From an uncultured Clostridia bacterium (GTDB lineage Bacteria > Bacillota > Clostridia > TANB77 > CAG-508): 5,102 nucleotides of DNA. The stretch's first letter is position 1; each line of letters starts with the position of its first letter. This document shows, piece after piece, positions 1 to 5,102 of the stretch. The notes beneath the pieces are model-generated. The model was given only the letters and a program-made list of their open reading frames with translations. It had not been told where the DNA came from and searched no databases. The DNA is taken from positions 1-5,102 of the forward strand of contig CAKPDZ010000070.1 in assembly GCA_934149155.1 (NCBI GenBank), read 5' to 3'. A program made the translations under genes and the position numbers.

Positions 1-40
1 ATATATGTTAAAAATAAAATATATAATGTAGTTGTAAAAT

Positions 41-76
41 AGGGGGAGTTTTACTGAGAGGTTAACTCCCTCTTTT
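41..76 (+). terminator. Stem-loop with short T-run, probable terminator of an upstream gene or leader hairpin
   Basis: AGGGGGAGTT (41-50) pairs with AACTCCCTCT (64-73) over 10 bp with one G-T wobble, leaving a 13-nt loop, and T73-T76 follow. An A-rich stretch precedes it and could lengthen the stem against the T-run. The simplest reading is an intrinsic terminator for a gene that ends left of the window. The T-run is short (about four), so termination could be weak. A smaller competing hairpin, AGAGG (57-61) with CCTCT (69-73), uses the same 3' arm, so a leader or attenuator role cannot be excluded. It matches no riboswitch class that I can recognise. Confidence 0.55.
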
Positions 77-81
77 GGTGC

Positions 82-112
82 TAGAACAAAGGAGATTACA
101 TAGATTGTTCTA
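82..112 (+). repeat. Perfect 8-bp inverted repeat upstream of the operon promoter
   Basis: TAGAACAA (82-89) and TTGTTCTA (105-112) are perfect reverse complements separated by 15 nt. The repeat ends one base before the -35 box at 113. It could be a protein-binding site just upstream of the promoter, or the second hairpin of a transcribed leader if RNA enters from the left. The intervening segment contains an AAAGGAG purine run but no usable start codon follows it. Its function is unknown. Confidence 0.4.
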
Positions 113-141
113 TTGACAAATTTGTATAAAAAATATAAAAT
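113..141 (+). promoter_or_regulatory. Sigma-A-type promoter for the HD hydrolase-topB operon
   Basis: A perfect -35 box TTGACA (113-118) is followed after 17 bp by TAAAAT (136-141), one mismatch from TATAAT. The overlapping TATAAA at 134-139 would be the alternative -10, at a suboptimal 15-bp spacing. Transcription would start near 148, giving a leader of about 30 nt before the ATG at 179. A 10-bp perfect palindrome, ACAAATTTGT (116-125), overlaps the -35 box and the spacer and could be an operator. Confidence 0.7.
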
Positions 142-161
142 ATGAATGTATTTTCTATAAT

Positions 162-167
162 AAAGGA
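162..167 (+). promoter_or_regulatory. Ribosome binding site deciding the start at 179
   Basis: AAAGGA is the only Shine-Dalgarno-like run here. It lies 11 nt before the ATG at 179 but only 2 nt before the in-frame GTG at 170, which is too close to be used. This favours the ATG. The mfd gene in this window shows the same 11-nt spacing between its AAAGGA and ATG. Confidence 0.7.
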
Positions 168-178
168 AAGTGAGTAAC

Positions 179-940
179 ATGTTAATAGATATAAATGAAG
201 CCAAAAAAGCATTTAAAGAATATGTAAAAAAATACAATCCAGAAGATGAAAAAATAAAAATTAAAATATCGCATATAGAAAGAGTAGCTCAAAATTCAAG
301 AAGAATAGCAGAAAATTTAGGCTTAAATCAAGAAGATATAGAATTAGCTGAATTAATAGGGTTATTACATGATATAGGAAGATTTGAACAAGTTCGCTTG
401 TATCATACATTTGTAGACAAAGACAGTATAAACCATGGAGAATATGGAACCAAAATTTTATTTGAAGAAGGCTTAATCAGAAAATTTATTAAAGAAGACA
501 AATTTGATAAGATTATAAAATTAGCTATTATCAATCATAATAGAGCTGAAATTCAAGAAGGAATATCAGAAAGAGAAAAATTGCATTGTAAGATAATTAG
601 AGATGCAGATAAAACAGATATATTTAAAATATTGGTAACAGGAGATAAAAAAGCAATATGGGAAAAGGCTGATTTGTCAAATGATAAAATTTCAGACGAA
701 ATTTATAGAGAATTTATGGAAGAACAAAAAATAAATTATAGAGAAAGAAGAACAAGTGCTGACATATTGGTTAGTCATTTTTGCTATATTTATGATTTAA
801 ATTTTTCAGAAACAAAGGAAATAATAAAAGAGAATAAATATATAGAACAATTATACAAAAGGTTTACATTCAATGATGCAGAAACAATGAAAAGATTTAA
901 CAATATATATAAGATTTCAAAAGAATACATAGAAAAATAA
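179..940 (+). CDS. HD-domain metal-dependent phosphohydrolase
   Basis: This 253-residue soluble protein has no signal peptide or membrane segment. From the ATG at 179, an HD domain covers about residues 29-150. The putative metal ligands are H32 (in SHIERVA), the H64-D65 doublet (LLHDIGRFEQ), and D142 in RDADKTD. H86 (NHGEYG) and H120 (NHNRAE) add histidines at positions used by HD proteins that bind two metals. The remaining 100 or so residues are charged and probably helical. HD-superfamily members hydrolyse phosphate esters of nucleotides or other small molecules; the substrate here cannot be read from the sequence. It lacks the GYP motif, so it is not an HD-GYP c-di-GMP phosphodiesterase. 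It is the first gene of an operon with topB, 18 bp downstream, under the promoter at 113-141. An in-frame GTG at 170 would add three residues but is badly placed relative to the RBS. HD-family assignment is firm; biological role is unknown. Confidence 0.9.
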   Translation: MLIDINEAKKAFKEYVKKYNPEDEKIKIKISHIERVAQNSRRIAENLGLNQEDIELAELIGLLHDIGRFEQVRLYHTFVDKDSINHGEYGTKILFEEGLIRKFIKEDKFDKIIKLAIINHNRAEIQEGISEREKLHCKIIRDADKTDIFKILVTGDKKAIWEKADLSNDKISDEIYREFMEEQKINYRERRTSADILVSHFCYIYDLNFSETKEIIKENKYIEQLYKRFTFNDAETMKRFNNIYKISKEYIEK

Positions 941-958
941 AAAGAAGGAGAAAACTAA

Positions 959-2911
959 ATGTCGAAAAAATTAATCATAACAGAAAAGCCATCTGTAGCA
1001 ATGGAATTTGCAAAAGTACTAAAAATAAATAGCAATAGAAAAAATGGTTATATCGAATCAGATGACTGGATTATAACATGGTGTGTAGGACATTTAGTAA
1101 CAATGAGTTATCCAGAAGTATATGATGAAAAATTAAAATTTTGGAGACTAGACACATTGCCATTTATACCACATGAATGGAAATACGAAATTATTCCAGC
1201 AGTTCAGAACCAGTTTAATATTGTTAAAAGTTTATTACAAAGAGAAGATGTAGAAGAAATATATAATGCAGGAGACTCTGGGCGAGAAGGAGAATATATA
1301 CAAAGGCTTGTATTTATGATGGCAAAACCAAATCCAAAAGCAAAAATCAAAAGAGTATGGATAGATTCGCAAACAGAAGAAGAAATAAGAAGAGGAATAA
1401 AAGAAGCAAAAGATGAAAGTGAATATGACAGTTTATCAGATTCAGCATATTTAAGAGCAAAAGAAGATTATTTAATAGGAATAAACTTTTCGCGATTATT
1501 ATCAATTATTTATGGTAGAAGAGTAGCAAAAGAAATAAACGAAGATAAAGCATCTATTTCTATTGGTAGAGTAATGACATGTGTTTTAGGAATGGTAGTA
1601 TCAAGAGAAAGAGAAATACGAAACTTTGTAAAAACTAAATATTATAAAGTGATTGGTGAATACGGAGATGAACAAGGCTCTTTTAAAGCAGAATGGAAAG
1701 TAAACGAAAAATCAAAAATGTTTGAAAGTAACAAATTGTATAATGAAAGTGGATTTAAAAAAGAAGAAGATGCAAAAGAATTTATAAAAAGTTTAGCAGG
1801 AAAAAAAGCAGTAATAACAGAACTAAAAAAATCAACACAAAAAGAAAAGCCACCATTATTATTCAATTTAGCAGAAGTCCAAAATGAATGTACAAAAAAA
1901 TTCAAAATAAAACCAGATGAAACACTAGAAATTATCCAAAATTTATATGAAAAAAAATTGGTAACTTATCCTAGAACTGATGCAAGAGTACTTTCAACAG
2001 CAGTAGCTAAAGAAATATCAAAAAACTTAAATGGATTAGCAAAAGGATATAAAGATGAAGAAGTACAAAGGCTTTTAAATAAAATGATAACCGAAAAATA
2101 TTCAACTAATTTAGTAAAAACTAAATATGTTAATGATAGTAAAATAACAGATCACTATGCAATAATACCTACAGGACAAGGCTACGAGAACTATGATAGA
2201 TTGCCAGAATTACATAAAAAAGTTTATAATACAATAGTAAAAAGATTTATTGCCATATTTTATCCACCAGCAGAATACAATAAAATAAATTTAACAATAA
2301 ATGTAGAAGAAGAAACATTTTGTGCTAGTGGAAAGGTTTGCAAAAATCAAGGATATTTAGAAGTGTTAAAACCTAAGAAACAAACAGAACAATCCACAGA
2401 AAAGGAACAAACTGTGGAAAGTGAGGCTGAAAAAGACGAAAGTAATTTAGAAATATTGAGAAAATTGAAAAAAGGTCAAGAAGTAGAAACAAAAAATTAT
2501 GAAATAAAAGATGCTGAAACTTCGCCACCTTCAAGATACAATTCAGGCTCAATTATTTTAGCGATGGAGAATGCAGGAAAATTAATTGAAGAAGAAGAAC
2601 TAAGAGAACAGATAAAAGGTGCTGGAATTGGAACAAGTGCAACAAGAGGCGAAATAATAAAAAAACTAGAAAGAATAAATTATATTGCTATAAATTCTAA
2701 AACTCAAATAGTTACTCCAACTAAAAAGGGAGAAGTTATATATGATGTAGTATATTATTCAATGCCTGATATGCTTAATCCGAAACTTACAGCTAGTTGG
2801 GAAAAGGGGTTAGATATGGTAGCTAAAAAAGAAATTAAATCAGATGAATTTATGACAAAATTAGAAAATTATATAAATTCTAAGTTTAATAAATTAGTTG
2901 TAAAATATTAA
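959..2911 (+). CDS. topB: DNA topoisomerase III (type IA topoisomerase)
   Basis: TopB is a cytoplasmic type IA enzyme that cuts one strand through a 5'-phosphotyrosine link, passes another strand and reseals, resolving precatenanes and recombination intermediates. At 650 residues it matches the usual bacterial TopB length. The N-terminal TOPRIM domain starts with LIITEKPS (E9 catalytic) and contains the acidic motif DSGREGE (106-112). The catalytic core has the active-site tyrosine Y337 in TYPRTD, followed by TDHYAIIPT (398-405), PPSRYNSGSIILAMENAGK around 523-541, and GIGTSATRGEII around 556-567. There are no C-terminal zinc-finger cysteines, which fits TopB rather than TopA. A Lys/Glu/Gln/Ser-rich stretch (about 472-497) looks like a flexible linker. 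A strong RBS, GAAGGAG (944-950), lies 8 nt before the ATG, and the gene follows the HD hydrolase by 18 bp, so the two are probably co-transcribed. It ends at a bidirectional terminator. Confidence 0.97.
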   Translation: MSKKLIITEKPSVAMEFAKVLKINSNRKNGYIESDDWIITWCVGHLVTMSYPEVYDEKLKFWRLDTLPFIPHEWKYEIIPAVQNQFNIVKSLLQREDVEEIYNAGDSGREGEYIQRLVFMMAKPNPKAKIKRVWIDSQTEEEIRRGIKEAKDESEYDSLSDSAYLRAKEDYLIGINFSRLLSIIYGRRVAKEINEDKASISIGRVMTCVLGMVVSREREIRNFVKTKYYKVIGEYGDEQGSFKAEWKVNEKSKMFESNKLYNESGFKKEEDAKEFIKSLAGKKAVITELKKSTQKEKPPLLFNLAEVQNECTKKFKIKPDETLEIIQNLYEKKLVTYPRTDARVLSTAVAKEISKNLNGLAKGYKDEEVQRLLNKMITEKYSTNLVKTKYVNDSKITDHYAIIPTGQGYENYDRLPELHKKVYNTIVKRFIAIFYPPAEYNKINLTINVEEETFCASGKVCKNQGYLEVLKPKKQTEQSTEKEQTVESEAEKDESNLEILRKLKKGQEVETKNYEIKDAETSPPSRYNSGSIILAMENAGKLIEEEELREQIKGAGIGTSATRGEIIKKLERINYIAINSKTQIVTPTKKGEVIYDVVYYSMPDMLNPKLTASWEKGLDMVAKKEIKSDEFMTKLENYINSKFNKLVVKY

Positions 2912-2946
2912 AAAAGCAAGCCTATAAAGCTAGGCTCGCTTTTTGC
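2911..2946. terminator. Bidirectional intrinsic terminator between topB and the convergent small gene
   Basis: AAAAAGC (2911-2917) pairs with GCTTTTT (2938-2944) and AGCCTA (2919-2924) pairs with TAGGCT (2931-2936), with one A/C mismatch (2918/2937) and a 6-nt loop. Because the outer stem is A-run against T-run, RNA from either strand ends the hairpin with a U-tract. The hairpin begins on the last base of the topB stop codon and ends directly before the stop of the minus-strand gene at 2947, so it serves both. Confidence 0.9.
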
Positions 2947-3117
2947 TTATTTGTAAGGGCAACGATTTCTGCCTGCCATGTTTCCTGCACAAGCATTTGG
3001 AATTACTCCAAACCGTTCCTTGGCTGCTGCCTGTGTTTCTGCTATGGTCTTACGAATACAACTTCCTTTGCATTCGCAACAATACTTGCTTTTTTTTGGT
3101 GCTTTTGAATTAAACAT
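2947..3117 (-). CDS. Small basic six-cysteine protein of unknown function
   Basis: The frame runs from ATG at 3117 back to TAA at 2947 and encodes 56 residues. I do not recognise the family. The protein has six cysteines: C13, C14, C16 and C20 cluster near the N terminus (CCECKGSC), with C43 (NACAGN) and C53 (RCPYK) near the C terminus. It has 12 Lys/Arg against 3 Glu and no Asp, and shows no signal peptide or hydrophobic segment. The spacing suggests metal binding (C13-x2-C16) or disulphides, but a classic pair of CxxC knuckles is absent. Support for a real gene is strong: an AGAAGGAGA ribosome site at proper spacing, a near-consensus promoter at 3184-3212, and a terminator right after the stop. 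It contains 69 G+C of 171 bases, clearly richer than its neighbours, and uses CGT/CGG for three of four arginines where they mostly use AGA. This hints at separate origin or different selection. Confidence 0.72.
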   Translation of the reverse strand: MFNSKAPKKSKYCCECKGSCIRKTIAETQAAAKERFGVIPNACAGNMAGRNRCPYK

Positions 3118-3149
3118 GGTTGTCTCCTTCTACCAACCTTAGTGGCTGG
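3118..3149 (-). promoter_or_regulatory. Ribosome binding site and foldable 5' leader of the small gene
   Basis: On the minus strand AGAAGGAGA (3131-3123) is a near-perfect Shine-Dalgarno sequence with 6 nt between its GGAG core plus A and the ATG region. Two mutually exclusive hairpins share one arm. CCAGCC (3149-3144) can pair with GGTTGG (3138-3133), including one G-T pair, with a 5-nt loop. Alternatively GGTTG (3138-3134) pairs with CAACC (3122-3118), placing the ribosome site in the loop next to the start codon. The RBS itself is certain; the switching idea is inference. Confidence 0.75.
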
Positions 3150-3183
3150 ATTTTAAATAAAAAATACTATAAGCTACAACTAT

Positions 3184-3212
3184 ATTATACTATAAATTAG
3201 TTAAAAAGTCAA
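3184..3212 (-). promoter_or_regulatory. Near-consensus promoter for the small minus-strand gene
   Basis: Read on the minus strand, TTGACT (3212-3207) is followed after exactly 17 bp by a perfect TATAAT (3189-3184). This predicts a start near 3177 and a 5' leader of about 60 nt. It is the best-scoring promoter by eye in the window and implies strong or tightly regulated expression of a very small protein. Its -35 box lies only 6 bp from the -35 box proposed for mfd. Confidence 0.82.
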
Positions 3213-3218
3213 AAAATG

Positions 3219-3247
3219 TTTATTTTTTTAGAAAGATATGATATAAT
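3219..3247 (+). promoter_or_regulatory. Extended -10 promoter for mfd
   Basis: A perfect TATAAT (3242-3247) is preceded by TGA, giving an extended -10 (TGn-TATAAT), which compensates for a weak -35 candidate, TTTATT (3219-3224), at 17 bp. The start would fall near 3254, leaving about 26 nt before the mfd ATG. It is divergent from and nearly abuts the promoter of the small gene, so RNA polymerase could probably occupy only one of the two at a time. Confidence 0.65.
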
Positions 3248-3279
3248 TACTATATTAAACCAAAAGGAATGAGATAAAA

Positions 3280-5102
3280 ATGAATACAATATTAGGAGAA
3301 TTAGGAAAAAATCCGAAGTTTTGTGAATATATAAAAAATATAGAAAATAAAAAAAGCCCGATAGCTATATCGGGCTTAACAGACGTTGGAATGGTACAAA
3401 TGTTATCTGCAACAAAAGAATTTTCCAAAAAGCCAATCTGTATAATTACATATAATGAAATACAAGCAAGAAAAATTATAGAAGATTTAAAATATTTTAC
3501 AGATAAGATAATATACATTCCTAAAAAAGAGATAGTAACATATGACTATGTAGCAGAAAGCAAAGACTTGCCATATGAAAGAATAGAAGCACTAAATCAA
3601 GTTCAAGAAATGAAAACAGGAATAGTAGTAACAACAATAGAAGCGGTATCACAAAAAATGATAAGCAAAAAAGAATTATACAAAAATGTTTTGAAATTCA
3701 AAATAGGAGAAGAACATAAGTTAGAAGAAGTAAAACAAAAACTTATAGATTTAGGATATGTAAGATATGACTTAATAGATGGAAGAGGACAATTTAGTGT
3801 AAGAGGTGGAATTGTAGATGTATCAATAACAGACAAAAAAGGAATAAGAATAGAATTCTGGGGAGACGAAGTAGACTCAATCAGATATTTCAATATAGTA
3901 AGTCAAAGGTCAACAGAAAATACAGATACAGCAACGATATTTCCAGCACATGAATATTTATTAGAAACAGATATTGCCACAGTAATAAACAAAATTGAAA
4001 ATACAATATATAATGACAACTTACAAGAACAAGTAAAACAAGACATAGAAACAATAAGAAGTGGAAATTATATAAGCAAAATAGATAAATACTTAAACAG
4101 CTTTTACGAAAAACAAGAAACAATATTAGATTATTTAAATGATAAATTTATAATAGCATTAGATGAAATAAATAAAATAAATCAAAGAATAGAAAATGTA
4201 AATTTAGATAGCCAAAATGTAATGCAATTATTAGCAGAAAAAGGGAAAATAGTACCAGATGCAATAAAAACAATAATGAATTATATTCAATTTGAAGAGA
4301 AAATAGAAAAAAGACAATTAATATATCTTGCAAAGACAGATGATGAGTTAAAAATACAAGCAGAAAAATATAATTGGATATATAAAGAAAAGAACTTTTA
4401 TAAAAGTGAAATAGAAATACTATTTAAAGAATTAATAAAAGCACAAGAAGCAAAAAAGAAAATATATATTTTGGCAGAAACAAAAGAAAAAGCAAAAAAA
4501 ATATGTACATTACTAAATGAACATGAAATAATAAATAAATATGAAGAAAAATTAGACAAAACAATAATAGTAAAAAATACAGAAAGCTTAGTAACAGTTA
4601 CAGTAGGAAAACTATCAGCAGGATTTGAATGTTTTGACACAAATCAACTTGTTATAACATCACAAGAACTAATAGAAGGAGAAAAAAGAAAAACATATAA
4701 GTCATCAGCATTTAAAGAAGGAGAAAAAGTAGTATTTGCAGACTTAAAAATAGGAGATTATGTAGTACACAAAAATTATGGAATAGGAATTTTTATAGGA
4801 GTAAATACTATAACTGCAGATGGAACAACAAAAGACTATATAAAAATCAAATATTATGGTGATGACATCTTATATGTACCAACAAATCAATTAGACAGCA
4901 TCAGAAAATATGTTGGTGGAGATGAAGGTGGACTAAAAGTAAATAAATTAGGTTCAAAAGAATGGTTAAAAACAAAAGCAAAAGTAAAGAAAAATTTAAG
5001 AGAAGTAGCTAAAGAATTAATAGAACTATATGCAAAAAGAGAAAAAGCAAAAGGATATGCATTCCCAAAAGATTCACCATGGCAAAATCAATTTGAAGAC
5101 AG
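3280..5102 (+). CDS. mfd: Transcription-repair coupling factor Mfd, N-terminal half (runs off the window)
   Basis: Mfd recognises RNA polymerase stalled at DNA lesions, pushes it off by ATP-driven translocation and recruits UvrA for nucleotide excision repair. The window holds 607 codons with no stop; family members are usually about 1,150 residues, so roughly half is missing on the right. The UvrB-like N-terminal module includes SGLTDVG (31-37) where UvrB has its Walker A; as usual in Mfd it is degenerate. GQFSVRGGIVDV (170-181) and RIEFWGDEVDSIR (190-202) are family signatures. A variable, Lys/Glu-rich middle (about 210-480) follows. The RNA-polymerase-interacting domain spans about 485-560, with VVHKNYGIG (495-503), DDILYVPTNQLD (528-539) and a following NKLGSKEW. 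The segment after it, ending PWQNQFED, leads to the translocase, whose ATPase motifs lie outside. ATG at 3280 has AAAAGGA 11 nt upstream; the upstream ATG at 3269 is followed at once by a stop. Confidence 0.97.
   Translation, partial: MNTILGELGKNPKFCEYIKNIENKKSPIAISGLTDVGMVQMLSATKEFSKKPICIITYNEIQARKIIEDLKYFTDKIIYIPKKEIVTYDYVAESKDLPYERIEALNQVQEMKTGIVVTTIEAVSQKMISKKELYKNVLKFKIGEEHKLEEVKQKLIDLGYVRYDLIDGRGQFSVRGGIVDVSITDKKGIRIEFWGDEVDSIRYFNIVSQRSTENTDTATIFPAHEYLLETDIATVINKIENTIYNDNLQEQVKQDIETIRSGNYISKIDKYLNSFYEKQETILDYLNDKFIIALDEINKINQRIENVNLDSQNVMQLLAEKGKIVPDAIKTIMNYIQFEEKIEKRQLIYLAKTDDELKIQAEKYNWIYKEKNFYKSEIEILFKELIKAQEAKKKIYILAETKEKAKKICTLLNEHEIINKYEEKLDKTIIVKNTESLVTVTVGKLSAGFECFDTNQLVITSQELIEGEKRKTYKSSAFKEGEKVVFADLKIGDYVVHKNYGIGIFIGVNTITADGTTKDYIKIKYYGDDILYVPTNQLDSIRKYVGGDEGGLKVNKLGSKEWLKTKAKVKKNLREVAKELIELYAKREKAKGYAFPKDSPWQNQFED
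3343..3378 (-). terminator. Minus-strand terminator-like hairpin inside the 5' end of mfd
   Basis: AAGCCCGATA (3354-3363) and TATCGGGCTT (3368-3377) form a perfect 10-bp stem with a 4-nt loop. On the minus strand the stem is followed by seven T, one A and four T (complement of 3355-3344, the first two paired in the stem), the full layout of an intrinsic terminator. On the plus strand AACAG follows, so mfd mRNA would fold the hairpin but not terminate. It lies within mfd codons 25-33 (KSPIAISG) and about 130 bp upstream of the small-gene promoter, where it would block antisense read-through from the right. Confidence 0.65.

Noticed and set aside
55..95. Resemblance to a preQ1-I or TPP riboswitch (AGAGG/CCTCT pairing; CTGAGAG)
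   Set aside because: The loop between AGAGG and CCTCT is only 7 nt and lacks the pseudoknot partner and A-rich tail of preQ1-I. The TPP motif lacks its second conserved half.
170..178. GTG start at 170 for the HD protein
   Set aside because: Only 2 nt separate AAAGGA from this GTG, while the ATG at 179 is properly spaced.
1642..1905. Minus-strand open frame of 87 codons inside topB
   Set aside because: It lies fully opposite the conserved topB coding sequence, is dominated by Phe/Ser/Asn as expected from complementing A-rich codons, and has no convincing family features.
2947..3117. Six-cysteine protein as a SCIFF-type ribosomally made peptide precursor
   Set aside because: The cysteine spacing (cluster at 13-20, then 43 and 53) does not match the crowded C-terminal cysteines of SCIFF, and no radical SAM maturase is in the window.
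3269..3277. Two-codon upstream frame ATG AGA TAA before mfd
   Set aside because: Its ATG directly abuts the Shine-Dalgarno, so initiation there is unlikely.
3364..3390. Missing Walker A motif in the N-terminal part of Mfd
   Set aside because: The UvrB-like module of Mfd normally lacks a functional ATP site; the true ATPase motifs lie beyond the window.
3255..4640. Series of minus-strand open frames opposite mfd rich in Phe, Leu, Ile and Ser
   Set aside because: They are shadows of the A-rich mfd coding strand. Their apparent membrane character is a composition artefact.

Overview
The window comes from a very AT-rich, low-GC Gram-positive bacterium, most likely a clostridial member of the Firmicutes. 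Ile is mostly ATA, Arg mostly AGA, the Shine-Dalgarno sites are purine-rich, and no reassigned stop codon is needed in any gene (standard bacterial code). The genus cannot be fixed from the sequence.

Layout: positions 1-178 are a non-coding leader with two stem-loops and a good sigma-A-type promoter. This is followed by a two-gene operon on the plus strand: an HD-domain metal-dependent phosphohydrolase (179-940) and, 18 bp later, full-length DNA topoisomerase III (topB, 959-2911). A bidirectional intrinsic terminator (2911-2946) separates topB from a convergent small gene on the minus strand (2947-3117). That gene encodes a 56-residue, six-cysteine, strongly basic protein that I do not recognise. 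It has a consensus RBS and a near-consensus promoter (TTGACT, 17 bp, TATAAT). The divergent gene to its right (3280 to the window edge) is mfd, the transcription-repair coupling factor, cut by the window end after 607 codons.

The core genes are housekeeping DNA-maintenance functions: TopB decatenates and relaxes single-stranded-region DNA, and Mfd removes stalled RNA polymerase and recruits excision repair. The HD protein probably hydrolyses a phosphorylated small molecule or nucleotide; its link to TopB is only co-transcription.

The less ordinary part is 2911-3378. The small minus-strand gene forms a self-contained transcription unit with its own promoter and terminator. A second terminator-like hairpin, pointing to the minus strand, lies inside the first codons of mfd and would shield the unit from antisense transcription. 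The small gene is also richer in G+C (69 of 171 bases by hand count) than its surroundings. This is the best candidate here for something undescribed, but its function cannot be inferred from sequence alone.
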